A stretch of 64,000 nucleotides of DNA from Pseudomonas sp. 6D_7.1_Bac1 (GCF_025465945.1 NZ_JANLNW010000021.1:1-64000), one strand, 5' to 3'. Shown: positions 29,721 to 39,573, numbered from the stretch's first letter. Translations and numbers: made by a program. Notes: generated by a model not told the origin, from the sequence alone.

Positions 29721-31730
29721 TCAATTGACCTTCACCAGTCCGCCCTTGATGGTCAGCATGCCGCCGCCGTCCACGGTCTGCTCGGCACCGCCCTTGTTCA
29801 TCAGGCTGACCCCGGCGTCGTTGGTCAGCGTGGTGCCAGCCTTGTTGGTCAGTTCCGTACCCGCCTGGTTGCTCAGGGCGGTGCCGGCCTTCTGACTGAT
29901 CGAGGTGCTCGCCTGGGCCGCCAGATCGGCGCCGCTCTTGATCGCGAAACTGCCGCCGCTTTGCAGCGTGAGGGTGCCGGTCACCTTGATGGTCAGGTTG
30001 CCGTCCACCGTCAGGCTGTAATCTCCGGTGACCTTGTGTTCGTAGTTGCCGCCAGTGCTGTGGGTCTGATTGGCGCCGACCTTCACCGTGCGGCTGTCCT
30101 TCACATCCAGGCTGTCGCTGCCGGTCTGGATGGTGACGCTGCGTTTGCCTTTCTCCAGGGTCACGGTTTCGTCGCCTTCCTTCACCGTACGGGTGCGGGC
30201 GTTTTTCACCGTCAGGGTTTCGTCGTGGCCGACGGTGGCAGTGGTGTCGTTGAGCACATTGATTTTGAAGTCCTTCTGCGCCTGCAAAAAAACCTCTTCG
30301 GCGTCCTTCTTGTCCTCGAAACGCAACTCGTTGAAACCGCCGCCGCCCTTGGACGAGTTGGTCTTGATCCCGGATTGGGTCTGATTCGCCGGCAGGGCAT
30401 AGGGTAGGGCGTTGTCGCCGTTATAGACGCAACCAGTGACCAGTGGCCGGTCCGGGTCGCCATCGATAAAGGTCACGATCACCTCTTGGTCAATGCGTGG
30501 TACGAACTGCATGCCGAAGCCTTTGCCGCTCCAGGGCAACACCACCCGCACCCAGCAAGAGCTGGTTTCGTTGTTTTTACCTTCGCGGTCCCAGGGGAAC
30601 TGGATCTTGATTCGTCCGTATTGGTCGGTCCAGATTTCCTCACCGGATTTGCCCACCACCAGCGCCGTTTGGGTGTGCATCCGCGGTTTGGGTGTGAGCC
30701 GCGCCGGACGATAAGGTGTGGCTTTGGGAATGGCTTCGAAGCGATTGCGGTAGCTGTCGTGGCTGGCCTCGTGTGTGACCGCTGTTACCACCCAATCGAT
30801 ATTCAGTGACGCGTCATCGTGGCCGGCTAACGTAAACCAGTGCCCCGGCACCAACCAACGGCAATCGCTCTCGCCGACAAAACGTTTCTCCTGACTGCGC
30901 AAACCGTCCACACGTTGCTTGGTCAGCGCATCGCCACGAGCCTTGGCGTTATAACCGCCCGGATGCTCGTACATCGACCGTGGCCCGGCCACCGCTTCGG
31001 CCTGGTCGTAGAGCGACGTGGTCGGGGTGGTGAATTCATAATCCGTCGCCCGATACCCCCCGGCTACCGCCTGTACACATACCTGGCCTGCGCGAATGCC
31101 ATGCAATTCGCGCCCGCCGATTTTTTGCCCGAGATACGTCACCTTCGGCCCATTGGGGATGGGCACGAAGGCATCGTTGCTGTCCCCGAGCACCAGCGTG
31201 TGCTTGCCATCCTCGTGAGTGAAGAACCAGAAAATTCCTTCCTCCTCCAGCAACCGCGAGACGAAGGCAAAGTCGGTTTCGGCGTATTGCACGCAGTACT
31301 CGCGTGGGGTGTAGCTGCCGGTGAGTTTCAACTGGAAATCGGTGAAGCCGTGGGCCTTGAAGATTGTGGTGACGATGTCCGAGGTGGCGAGGTTCTGGAA
31401 CACCCGGTTGTTGCTAGCGAGGGTCAGCCACCAGAGCCAGGGACGCAGCACTAGCTGATAGCGCTCAGCGGTGGCGTCGGCGGGGAGTTGGCGGATTTCC
31501 GCGACCAGTGCGTCGAAGGGGCGAGTCAGGGCGTCGTTGTGCAGGGTGGTGGTGACGTGGGTCGAGACGGCGCTGCTCAGGGTCAGTGAAGTGCCGTCGT
31601 TGAGACCGTTGAGGGTTTGCGAACTTAGGGCGTTGAGCGCTTCTTCGCCGGACAGTGACTCAGGGTAAAGCGCCGACAGCGAGGTGGCGGTGAGGGAGAG
31701 GGGGGTGTTGCTGTCGGTGGTTCGTGGCAT
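29721..31730 (-). CDS. vgrG: VgrG spike protein (TssI)
   Basis: Trimeric needle protein of the T6SS, 669 residues. The N-terminal gp27-like part includes YCVQYAETDFAFVSRLLEEEGIFWFF; the gp5-like OB fold includes TDQYGRIKIQFPWDREG and WVRVVLPWSGKGFGMQFVPRIDQEV; a DUF2345-like beta helix follows. The last 70 residues are a run of 8-10-residue repeats (KAGTALSNQAGTELTNKAG...), extending the needle, with no separate effector domain. Located between the cargo genes and the MORN-type gene. Confidence 0.95.
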   Translation of the reverse strand: MPRTTDSNTPLSLTATSLSALYPESLSGEEALNALSSQTLNGLNDGTSLTLSSAVSTHVTTTLHNDALTRPFDALVAEIRQLPADATAERYQLVLRPWLWWLTLASNNRVFQNLATSDIVTTIFKAHGFTDFQLKLTGSYTPREYCVQYAETDFAFVSRLLEEEGIFWFFTHEDGKHTLVLGDSNDAFVPIPNGPKVTYLGQKIGGRELHGIRAGQVCVQAVAGGYRATDYEFTTPTTSLYDQAEAVAGPRSMYEHPGGYNAKARGDALTKQRVDGLRSQEKRFVGESDCRWLVPGHWFTLAGHDDASLNIDWVVTAVTHEASHDSYRNRFEAIPKATPYRPARLTPKPRMHTQTALVVGKSGEEIWTDQYGRIKIQFPWDREGKNNETSSCWVRVVLPWSGKGFGMQFVPRIDQEVIVTFIDGDPDRPLVTGCVYNGDNALPYALPANQTQSGIKTNSSKGGGGFNELRFEDKKDAEEVFLQAQKDFKINVLNDTTATVGHDETLTVKNARTRTVKEGDETVTLEKGKRSVTIQTGSDSLDVKDSRTVKVGANQTHSTGGNYEHKVTGDYSLTVDGNLTIKVTGTLTLQSGGSFAIKSGADLAAQASTSISQKAGTALSNQAGTELTNKAGTTLTNDAGVSLMNKGGAEQTVDGGGMLTIKGGLVKVN

Positions 31731-31795
31731 TAAGCAATCTCAGTGGGTGATCAATGATTCAGCATAATCGTGAAAATATATTGGCTTCTTACGTG

Positions 31796-32502
31796 TCATC
31801 TGAACTGTACAACCCACCAGTGCTGATTCAGATCAGAATAGTTTTGGATGATGTGATTTAAGAGCCAAGGAATAAAGTCATCTTGTCCGTTACTGCGAAA
31901 CTCACCAAAATTCGGGTCGAAAAAACTAATATGACCGCGATTAGTAACTTCATAAGCAAGGGCGTGACCATCGTCAGGTCCCGTTAAGGCAATGATTCCG
32001 ATGATGGGGGGGCGCTGAGTCTGAACGCTGCGTCTGTTAACTGAGTAACCCACTGGGCAGTGAGCAGGTTGTTGGAGAAGCCTACCTTGTCATCCAGAAG
32101 TACCATCGCATTATTTCTTGCCCATTGACTCATTTTTTCCAAACGGTTGGCGTAGGCCCGCATATTGTTAATCTGGCCCTGAGCAGTGGCGACTGTTGAT
32201 ATGGCTTCACCCTGATCGTCCCTGTATTTATAGCCCGAATTGAACATAGGGTTGGCGTGCCCGGGATTATTCGCAATGTTCTGAAGGACGTCAGTTTGCG
32301 TGACATTCATCCAGTTCGCGATTTCAAGTTTTTGATCTTCAGTATGAACGGACTGGTTGAATTGCAGCGCATTATCCTTTGCTTTGCGTCGCGCGCACCA
32401 TTTCATTGAGAGGGCCAGGCAGGCGCCCTCACCAAAATCGGCAAGTGCCGCGCTATTGGCGATAGTATTTGCTTGATCGTAATGAAACAGTTGCCAGACC
32501 AT
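31796..32502 (-). pseudogene. Frameshifted YopT-like (C58) cysteine protease, candidate T6SS effector
   Basis: Two overlapping minus-strand frames form one broken gene. The first (32502 to 31984, AGGAG before the ATG) ends soon after a run of seven C (G7 at 32006-32012 on the plus strand); the second continues the homology from that run to 31796. Adding one base to the run would give a single 235-residue protein. Candidate catalytic residues are C28 in GEGACLALSMKW, H180 in DGHALAYEV and D196 in FFDPNFGEF; the 16-residue His-Asp spacing is that of YopT. Low GC compared with neighbours and a location between tssH and vgrG suggest horizontally acquired cargo. Confidence 0.65.
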
Positions 32503-32540
32503 ACGAATGCTCCTCTTCTTAATGTTGAGAACATTAAAAA

Positions 32541-32582
32541 GGGGACAGATTTATTTTTTGTAGTGGAAATAAATTTGTCCCC
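32541..32582. repeat. GGGGACAGATTTATT inverted repeat
   Basis: GGGGACAGATTTATT (32541-32555) and AATAAATTTGTCCCC (32568-32582) are inverted with one mismatch. Palindromes of this type are known beside REP-associated transposases in proteobacteria. No transposase is present. It lies exactly between the two cargo paralogues and so may mark the boundary of an insertion or duplication. Confidence 0.8.
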
Positions 32583-32587
32583 TCTCT

Positions 32588-33226
32588 CTAGCTAAATCCC
32601 CAGAGGCGATAGCCTGTTGATAGTCCTTGACTGTAAGCAGTCGCTACAGCGCTTAGACAAAGTGATACACCTTCACTTCCCTCTAGTTTGAACTCGCCAA
32701 AGTTGGGGTCAAAAAATACGCAGCTACTGCTTTTTCCGAAAAAGACCCAGGGTCTGTAAAAGGCCACGGAATGCCCGCCCAGTGTGCCTTTGATAGATAA
32801 AATGAAATATCGATAGCCTGAAGTCAGTACGCGTTGTCCGATGGGGATTCCATCATCGGCAAACCCTTGATAGGTTTGTGCTTTTCGTTCTCCTAATGTT
32901 CCCAATCCTCCATTTTTTAGAGCTAACAGCGTTGCGTCAGAGGGTGCATCAGGCGTGTCGCCGCTGATGTTCAGATACTCGGTCTGGAAGTCTGAAGCCT
33001 CGCGTGCGGTCTTCTGCTCATGAAACAGACTCGTCGTGATAGTGGGTGACACAATTTCTTCAAGATAGTCTTTACCGTTTTTCTTGGCGATCAGCCAGGC
33101 GGTGCAAACACCTCGACATATACCCTCTCTATTGTCACCGACAAGTTTCAGAAAACTCGACTGGCCGAAATTGTAGATGCCTTCACCGTGTCCCTTGATC
33201 GCCTTGCAAATAGCGTCATAGCTCAT
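32588..33226 (-). CDS. YopT-like (C58) cysteine protease, candidate T6SS effector
   Basis: Intact 212-residue protein, divergent paralogue of the frameshifted gene after it. Shared anchors are EG-x-C near the N-terminus (C37 in REGICRGVCTAW), GH-x-x-A (H152 in GGHSVAFYRP) and FFDPNFGEF (D173). In YopT and AvrPphB, Cys, His and Asp in this order form the papain-like triad, so a protease or related thiol enzyme is inferred. The ATG follows AAGGAGG. It is 66 bases behind tssH and AT-rich. No immunity gene is obvious, as may be expected for an effector acting on eukaryotic targets. Confidence 0.6.
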   Translation of the reverse strand: MSYDAICKAIKGHGEGIYNFGQSSFLKLVGDNREGICRGVCTAWLIAKKNGKDYLEEIVSPTITTSLFHEQKTAREASDFQTEYLNISGDTPDAPSDATLLALKNGGLGTLGERKAQTYQGFADDGIPIGQRVLTSGYRYFILSIKGTLGGHSVAFYRPWVFFGKSSSCVFFDPNFGEFKLEGSEGVSLCLSAVATAYSQGLSTGYRLWGFS

Positions 33227-33292
33227 GATGCCTCCTTATGTTCCAACAGTGCTCGGCCGCCAGGCGCTCAGGTGCGCTCGGGTGGGCATGTC

Positions 33293-35848
33293 CTATTCCA
33301 ACACCCACTCCGCCAACTTCCCCGTCACCTGCGTCATCAACACATTTTCAACATCCCGTGCACCCGCAGCGCTGCACTTGGCCAACACCGCCTGCACAAT
33401 CCCGGCATCAAATTCAAACTGTTTCCCGGTCGCGACCTTATACCGCCCACGCAACTTTTCAAGCTTGGCGAGCACAATCCCTTCCAGCGTCACCTCATCC
33501 AGCGGCCGGTAAGCAACCACGGTCATGCGCGCCAGAAACGCCGGGCGAAACGCTTGCAGCAGGACTTTATGCAGCGCTTCGTTAAACGCATCGGTGCCGA
33601 GTTGCGCCACGGGGGTATCGAGCAGCAGTTCGGCGCCGACATTGCTGGTGGCCAACATCACGGTATTTTTGAAGTCCACCACCAGCCCGGTGCCATCCTC
33701 CATTACGCCTTTGTCGAACACGTTGTAAAACGCCTCCAGCACATCCGGGTGGGCTTTTTCGATTTCGTCCAGCAGCACCACGGAATAAGGTTTGCGTCGC
33801 ACGGCTTCGGTGAGTACGCCGCCGCTGCCGTAGCCGACGTAGCCGGGTGGGGCGCCTTTGAGTTGGCTGACGGTGTGGGCTTCCTGGTATTCCGAGAGGT
33901 TGATGCTGATCAGGTTGCGCTCACCGCCATACAAGGCGTCGGCAAGGGCGTAGGCGGTTTCGGTTTTGCCGACGCCGGTGGGGCCGACCAGCAGGAATAC
34001 ACCAACCGGTTTTTGCGGGTCGGTGAGGCCGGCGCGATACGCCTGCAAGCGCTGGGCGATGGTGCCGAGGGCGATGCTTTGGCCCATGACCCGTTGGCCC
34101 ATGCGTTGACCGAGGGTGCGCACCGCGTGGGCTTCGTCGGCGAGCATCTTGCCGACCGGGATGCCGGTCCAGCCGGCAATCACTGCCGCGACGGTTTTCG
34201 TGTCGACCTGTTCCGGCACCAGCGGGTCGTCCTGGCGGATGGCGTCGAGGCCGGCTTCCAGGCGCAGCAGTTCGGCGGCCAGGTGGTCGATGCGCCCGTC
34301 GGTGGCTTCGTCCGGCTTCTCGTTGTCGGCGCGTTCGCTCAAGGCCAGCAGTTCACGGCGGGTGTCGAGCAGTTCGCGCACGGCGACGCGTTCTTCGCTC
34401 CAGCGGATCTCCAGTTCGCGAATGGCCTGTACGTTGCTGGTGGACTCGGTCTCGAGCAAGGTAATGCGTTCACGGTGATCCAGGCCGGTGGCCTGTTCCC
34501 GGCGCAGGCGTTCGACTTCATCCTTGAGGCTGTTCTGCCGATGACGCAGGCTTTCCAGTGGCGGCGGAACGTCGTGCTGGCCGAGGGCGACCCGGGCGCA
34601 CGCGGTGTCGAGCACGCTGATGGCCTTGTCAGGCAGTTGCCGGCCAGAGATGTAGCGGTGGGACAGCTTCACCGCTTCATGAATCGCCGCATCCAATACC
34701 TGCACGCCGTGGTGCTGTTCGAGTTTCGCGGCGACGCCACGGAGCATTTCCACGGCGGTGATTTCATCCGGCTCTTCGACTTGCACCAGTTGGAAGCGTC
34801 GAGCGAGGGCCGGGTCTTTCTCGAAGTATTTTTTGTACTCGAGCCACGTAGTGGCGGCCAGGGTCCGCAGTTCGCCACGGGCCAGCGCCGGTTTGAGCAG
34901 GTTGGCGGCGTCGCTTCCACCCTCGACACCGCCGGCGCCGATCAGGGTGTGAGCCTCGTCGATGAACAGGATGATGGGTTTTTCCGCGTTGCGGACTGCA
35001 TCGATCACCCCTTTGAGTCGTTGCTCGAATTCGCCTTTGACCCCGGCGCCGGCCTGCAACAGGCCGAGGTCGAGGACCCGCAGGCTGACTTCCTGCAAGG
35101 ACGGCGGCACGTCCCCGGCGGCGATGCGCAGGGCCAGGCCTTCGACCACCGCGGTTTTGCCGACGCCCGGGGCGCCGACCAGGATCGGGTTGTTCTGGCG
35201 ACGGCGCAGCAGGATGTCGATGCACTGGCGAATTTCGCCGTCACGCCCGACGATGGGATCGATGCGCCCGGCATGGGCGTCGGCGGTCAGGTCCTGGGTG
35301 AACTGATCGAGCACCGAGTCTTGTTTCTGCTGGGGTTTGCCGGCGGTTGCGGCGACCGCTACCGCACGAGCACCGCCGACGTGCTCGCGGGAGCTTTCGG
35401 TCCATTCCAGCAGGTTGCTGCGCAGGGCGTCCCGAGGAATGCGCAGCAGCGATGAAGCACTGTTGAGCAGCAGGCTACGACGTTCGTCACGGTCGAGCAG
35501 CGCCAACAGCAGCAAGCCGGAGCGGATGCTCTCAAGGCCGAGCACACTGGCGTGCACCACGGCGTCCTCCAACAGGCCAATGGTTTGCGCCGAGAGTGCC
35601 GGGGTGCGGGTGCTGCCAGTCTTGAACAACTCCAGGGCCTTGTTGATTTCCGCCGTCAGGGCATCGCGTTCCAGGCCGAAGCGCGGCAGCAGGTAAGCGA
35701 AGTCACCGCCTTCGATCTCCAGCAGTTCGAGCAACAGGTGCTCGATTTCAACGTAATGGTGACCCCGTTGCAGGCAACGCTGGGCGGCCCGTTCCAGGGC
35801 GCGGCGGTTGTCCGGGTTGAGGCGTCCGATCAGGCTGGCCAGTTCCAT
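33293..35848 (-). CDS. tssH: T6SS AAA+ ATPase ClpV (TssH)
   Basis: Cytosolic ATPase that disassembles the contracted TssBC sheath, 851 residues. An N-terminal Clp repeat domain is followed by two AAA+ modules: Walker [14 protein letters not shown] near residue 228 with Walker [16 protein letters not shown], and Walker [15 protein letters not shown] near 622 with [15 protein letters not shown] coiled-coil middle domain lies between. The ATG at 35848 starts two bases after the tssG stop; the frame upstream of it is tssG shadow. Confidence 0.95.
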   Translation of the reverse strand: MELASLIGRLNPDNRRALERAAQRCLQRGHHYVEIEHLLLELLEIEGGDFAYLLPRFGLERDALTAEINKALELFKTGSTRTPALSAQTIGLLEDAVVHASVLGLESIRSGLLLLALLDRDERRSLLLNSASSLLRIPRDALRSNLLEWTESSREHVGGARAVAVAATAGKPQQKQDSVLDQFTQDLTADAHAGRIDPIVGRDGEIRQCIDILLRRRQNNPILVGAPGVGKTAVVEGLALRIAAGDVPPSLQEVSLRVLDLGLLQAGAGVKGEFEQRLKGVIDAVRNAEKPIILFIDEAHTLIGAGGVEGGSDAANLLKPALARGELRTLAATTWLEYKKYFEKDPALARRFQLVQVEEPDEITAVEMLRGVAAKLEQHHGVQVLDAAIHEAVKLSHRYISGRQLPDKAISVLDTACARVALGQHDVPPPLESLRHRQNSLKDEVERLRREQATGLDHRERITLLETESTSNVQAIRELEIRWSEERVAVRELLDTRRELLALSERADNEKPDEATDGRIDHLAAELLRLEAGLDAIRQDDPLVPEQVDTKTVAAVIAGWTGIPVGKMLADEAHAVRTLGQRMGQRVMGQSIALGTIAQRLQAYRAGLTDPQKPVGVFLLVGPTGVGKTETAYALADALYGGERNLISINLSEYQEAHTVSQLKGAPPGYVGYGSGGVLTEAVRRKPYSVVLLDEIEKAHPDVLEAFYNVFDKGVMEDGTGLVVDFKNTVMLATSNVGAELLLDTPVAQLGTDAFNEALHKVLLQAFRPAFLARMTVVAYRPLDEVTLEGIVLAKLEKLRGRYKVATGKQFEFDAGIVQAVLAKCSAAGARDVENVLMTQVTGKLAEWVLE

Positions 35849-35850
35849 GT

Positions 35851-36876
35851 TCAGGTGTTCTCCCGCTGACGAAGACGAGTCTCGATGCGTTGCACGGCAA
35901 GGCTGGATTGGCGTTGCAGGCCGCCGTTCCAGCTCAACAGCGGCGGTGACTGGCGGCCGAGTTTTATCGGGCTGGCGCCACGCACCAGTAACACCAACGT
36001 GCAATCCAGGTCCGGACCGAAATACAGGGCGCTGAGGCTGGCCAGGGCGGGGTGCGCGTCACCGTCCGGCAAGTAGGCGGCGGCCTGGGCGGGTGTCAGC
36101 GGGCCCAGGGTCAGACGGATTCCGGCATGCTCGTCCCAGACCCGCGTGCCGGCCACGGCGCTGCGCCCCAGTTGCAGGTTGCGACCACCCGGCTGCAAGC
36201 GGCTGCGACTGGCCGGTGGAATCTCGCGCCAGGCGCCGTTATAGGCGCTGAGCTCGACCGGCAATTTAAACTGTTCGCGCACCATCGCGGCAAAGCCTGC
36301 GAGCGAACGGCGTCCGTCGGCGAACAGCGCGCTGCACGCCAGCACGCTGGCATCGGGAATCGCCAGGCGTTCATGCAGAGATTTGGGCAGCAGGCCGGTC
36401 AACGCTCGTAACTGAGCGTGCACTGGTGTAGCACCTGGCACTGAAAAGCCCACGGCAATCCGGTGTTTGCGCAGCACTTTGTAAAGCAGGCTGAGCAGCC
36501 GATGCTGGAACAGATCAAGGAACTCGGCCGGTGCGTGGTCCTTGGCGCGGGCCCGTTGTTGCAGCCATTCCTGATAGGCGTAGGGCAATGGTCCGTCTGG
36601 CCCGCCGAGGCCAAAAACCGGGGTGGTGAGGGTCGGTTTGTGGCCATTTTCGTCGGTCAGGCTTTCAATCTGGCTGGCGGCGAACAGCGGCGTCAGCGGG
36701 CCGCGCAGACGCAGCGCTTCTGCCTGCGGTGCGGTGCCGCTGCCCAACGATTCGGCTTGTGGATGCTCGCGTTCGAGCAGCAACAAGGCCTGCAACAGCT
36801 CGAACGCCTGGGGATCTCGGCGCAGCCGTTGGCTCAGGCTCAAAGGGAGAGCGGCATGCCGGCTTGGGGTTGCCAT
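35851..36876 (-). CDS. tssG: T6SS baseplate protein TssG
   Basis: Baseplate wedge component, 341 residues, with the family opening PLSLSQRLRRDPQAFELLQALLLLE and VFGLGGPDGPLPYAYQEWLQQR, plus DLFQHRLLSLLYKVLRKHRIAVGF. The ATG at 36876 has AAGGAG upstream and lies 37 bases inside the end of tssF, so the two are coupled. Confidence 0.94.
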   Translation of the reverse strand: MATPSRHAALPLSLSQRLRRDPQAFELLQALLLLEREHPQAESLGSGTAPQAEALRLRGPLTPLFAASQIESLTDENGHKPTLTTPVFGLGGPDGPLPYAYQEWLQQRARAKDHAPAEFLDLFQHRLLSLLYKVLRKHRIAVGFSVPGATPVHAQLRALTGLLPKSLHERLAIPDASVLACSALFADGRRSLAGFAAMVREQFKLPVELSAYNGAWREIPPASRSRLQPGGRNLQLGRSAVAGTRVWDEHAGIRLTLGPLTPAQAAAYLPDGDAHPALASLSALYFGPDLDCTLVLLVRGASPIKLGRQSPPLLSWNGGLQRQSSLAVQRIETRLRQRENT

Positions 36877-38630
36877 GCCTTGATCTCCTTGTCTGACTCA
36901 ACCAGTACCGTGCGCACGAAGCGATTGGCCGTGGCATAGAGTGAGAAAAATTGCGCCAGCACCGCTGAAAACAGCACCGCGCTACTGCCGACAAAATGCT
37001 GCGGATCGAGTTGCAGGCGAACTTCCAGCCCATTGCGCCACCCGCGCCAGGCGTCTTCACCGACATGCGCGATGACACGCTCACAGCCCAGGCTCATCAG
37101 GCCTTCGATTTGTCTCCGGGCGCTGGTCTCGTCTCGCAGGTTATGCAGCGCCAGGATTTCCTTGAGCGCGTCCAGCGCCTGGGGACCTTCGACCAATGAC
37201 AAATGGTTGAGGGTCAGTTGCGAGACCAGCCGCCAGCGTGATTCACCGTCCAGACGCGGCAGGCTTTGCGGGCTCGGTGGATTACGCAAACGCGCCGAGG
37301 CGATCGGCCCCGGCCGCTCGAAGCCCAGCGGCGTTCCGGCCGACAGGCTCTGAGCCAGGTGTCGATTGGTGCAGAGCAGCTCGGCGGTAAGGCTGAGTTC
37401 AGCAACCTGCGCAAACGGATCTAGCTGAGTGTCCACCAGACTCAGCATCAGGTCGGTGCCCAACCGGTTCGGGGTCATGCCGCTGATGCGCCGGGCGTAC
37501 CAGTAACAGCGATGGTTGCCACCGTGCCGGCTGCCGTAATACGCCGGCACGCGCTGTACCCCCTGAGGGGTGCTGGCGCGCATGGCCCGAATGCTGTGGA
37601 TTTCGACGCTGTTTTCCCGATGGCTGTCGGCGACCAAGCGGTATTCGCTGCGAGTGCCGTCCGGGCGTAGCGGCTCGGAAGTCCGTGGAAACAGGTTGAT
37701 CACCGGCGCACAGCCCAACGCAATGTCGCTGGCTTGCAAGTGCAGGCGGCTGGCGGGCGCGTGGTCGAAAACGATGTAGAGATGCAGTGTCTGGCTGTCG
37801 CTGATTGCACCCGCCAATGGCACGTCGAAAAAATTGAACTTGTCGGCAAAGGCAAAGTACTCAGCGAGTAAACGCATTCCCGGATGCACGCCGTCTTCAT
37901 CGGGTAGCAGGACTTCATCGTTGGCGAAACCGACGACTTGCGGCAACCCAGCCAATCGCTTCGGCACGCTGCCCGGTGGTCCGGCGAGGAGCTGAATCGC
38001 ATGGGCACCGAGCAAATCGTACAGGTTGGCGTTGATCACCGGCGACGCGGCCAGGTGCAGGCGCAACTGCTCGATGCCGAGCTCTGCCCACTGGTGCTTG
38101 CCCAGGCAGTTCAGGCTCAAGCGCAGGGCTGAGCGTGCCAGGGCGACGCCGGTCAGGGCCTGGGCTTCGTGGCTTCCCAGCAGCAGTGCTTCGTCGATTT
38201 CCAGCGGCCAGAGGTGAACGGCCGCACTGGTGCGAAAGTGGATGTTTTCACCTTTGCGGGTAGTGACGAACAACGGCGTGTCGCGCGGCAACGGGTAACC
38301 GCCGGCCAGGTTGCCCTTGCTCGGATCCGGCTCGAATTGCACGATGGCGCAGGACGGCAGCGGCCGCATCGTCAATGGATACAGTTGTTCCAGCAGCGCG
38401 TCACTGAACTCGGCGTAATCGTCGTCGAGCCGCCGTTGCAGGCGCGCAGCCAGCAAGGCGAAACCCTCCAGCAAGCGTTCGACATGCGGGTCCGGGCATT
38501 CGCCGGGGGACAGCTCCAGGCGTCTGGCAACCTTGGGATAGCGTTCGGCGAAAATGCTCCCCGCATGGCGCAGCCAGGTCAGCTCCCGTTGGTAGTAATC
38601 GAGCAGTTCTGTGTCAATCGAGTCGCTCAT
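36840..38630 (-). CDS. tssF: T6SS baseplate protein TssF
   Basis: Baseplate wedge component of 596 residues with the diagnostic start ELLDYYQRELTWLRHAGSIFAERYPKVARRLELSP and later PDPHVERLLEGFALLAARLQRRLDDDYAEF. The ATG at 38630 follows GAGGTG and overlaps the end of tssE by 17 bases; it overlaps tssG at its 3' end. Confidence 0.95.
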   Translation of the reverse strand: MSDSIDTELLDYYQRELTWLRHAGSIFAERYPKVARRLELSPGECPDPHVERLLEGFALLAARLQRRLDDDYAEFSDALLEQLYPLTMRPLPSCAIVQFEPDPSKGNLAGGYPLPRDTPLFVTTRKGENIHFRTSAAVHLWPLEIDEALLLGSHEAQALTGVALARSALRLSLNCLGKHQWAELGIEQLRLHLAASPVINANLYDLLGAHAIQLLAGPPGSVPKRLAGLPQVVGFANDEVLLPDEDGVHPGMRLLAEYFAFADKFNFFDVPLAGAISDSQTLHLYIVFDHAPASRLHLQASDIALGCAPVINLFPRTSEPLRPDGTRSEYRLVADSHRENSVEIHSIRAMRASTPQGVQRVPAYYGSRHGGNHRCYWYARRISGMTPNRLGTDLMLSLVDTQLDPFAQVAELSLTAELLCTNRHLAQSLSAGTPLGFERPGPIASARLRNPPSPQSLPRLDGESRWRLVSQLTLNHLSLVEGPQALDALKEILALHNLRDETSARRQIEGLMSLGCERVIAHVGEDAWRGWRNGLEVRLQLDPQHFVGSSAVLFSAVLAQFFSLYATANRFVRTVLVESDKEIKAWQPQAGMPLSL

Positions 38631-39057
38631 GGCGCACCTCAAGGCCATCGCCGGCTTTCTCGATGACGAATGCGACAGGCCAATGCTGCTTGCCGCTGCG
38701 TAGCTCTCCTTGCAATCTGATGCTCAGTTGTTGCGGATGTTCGGGTACGGGTGTGACGTCGACCTCGCCCAGTTGCAGGCGCGGTTCGAAGTGGTCGATG
38801 GCTTCGCGAATCTGCCGCGCCAGCTGACGCCGGTCATCGCTGCGCTGTTGCTGCAGTGCAGTCCAGTCAGCGATGCCGTAGTCAAGCACACTCGGCGGCG
38901 TGGTCAGCGGGCGCTGGCCACGGCGGGTGTTGAACAAACGCAGTAACTCGATACGGACCGACTCCAACAGTGCCTGGCGATCGAACGCCAGCACGGTGTC
39001 CGCCTCGCTGGCGGCAAGGCGTTCGAACAGCGGCGGCAGAATGCCGGTGCCGGTCAT
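38614..39057 (-). CDS. tssE: T6SS baseplate protein TssE (gp25-like)
   Basis: Product of 147 residues with the gp25 lysozyme-like baseplate domain: ESVRIELLRLFNTRRGQRPL, VLDYGIADW and an EPRL segment (HFEPRLQLGEVDV) preserved. It lies 15 bases after hcp and overlaps tssF. Confidence 0.93.
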   Translation of the reverse strand: MTGTGILPPLFERLAASEADTVLAFDRQALLESVRIELLRLFNTRRGQRPLTTPPSVLDYGIADWTALQQQRSDDRRQLARQIREAIDHFEPRLQLGEVDVTPVPEHPQQLSIRLQGELRSGKQHWPVAFVIEKAGDGLEVRHERLD

Positions 39058-39072
39058 TGTCGTGGTACTCCG

Positions 39073-39573
39073 TCAGCCCTTGATCAGCTTGTTGGCGGCC
39101 AGGTCCCAGGTCGAAGCGGCCGTGCCTTCCTTGGTGCCATCGTCTTTCTGGGCGGTCAGTTCCCACTTGATCTTGGTGAAGTTCAGCGAGAGGGTTTCCA
39201 CCGGTTTACCGCCTGTACCGCCGCTGACACTGACGTTGGACAGCACCACGTTGGTCAGGGTGTAGATGATGAAGGGCATCAATTGGCCGCTGCCTTCGGC
39301 CGCGTTGCGCCCGATGGTGATCTTGGCTTCCGGGATCGGTTTGCCGGCGCAGCAGTACTCATTGAGAGACGGGGTCGAGCTGTCGACGAACTTGGTCAGC
39401 GTGAACTCGCCGATGTGCGGCTTGCCGGAGGTGCGCTCCGAGTTGCTGACGTCGTTGGTCACCTGCATGGCCACGTTGTGGCTGTAGGACATGACTTCGA
39501 TCTTGTCCTTGTAACCTTCGAGCAGACTGTCGCCTTTGATGTCACCGCCAAGGTCGAGAATGATTGCATCCAT
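39073..39573 (-). CDS. hcp: T6SS tube protein Hcp (TssD)
   Basis: Secreted inner-tube protein, 166 residues. It begins MDAIILDLGGDIKGDS, has the family features HNVAMQVTNDVSNSERTSGKPHIGEFTLTKFVD, and ends in a WDLAANK-type tail. GGAG precedes the ATG. An unusually stable hairpin lies just upstream, between it and tssC. Confidence 0.95.
   Translation of the reverse strand: MDAIILDLGGDIKGDSLLEGYKDKIEVMSYSHNVAMQVTNDVSNSERTSGKPHIGEFTLTKFVDSSTPSLNEYCCAGKPIPEAKITIGRNAAEGSGQLMPFIIYTLTNVVLSNVSVSGGTGGKPVETLSLNFTKIKWELTAQKDDGTKEGTAASTWDLAANKLIKG

Noticed and set aside
31796..32502. Two independent overlapping small genes
   Set aside because: Homology anchors of one protease family are split across the two frames exactly at a homopolymer, so a single frameshifted gene explains them better.
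33188..35455. 755-codon plus-strand frame opposite tssH
   Set aside because: Shadow of the ClpV gene; no start signal or family match.
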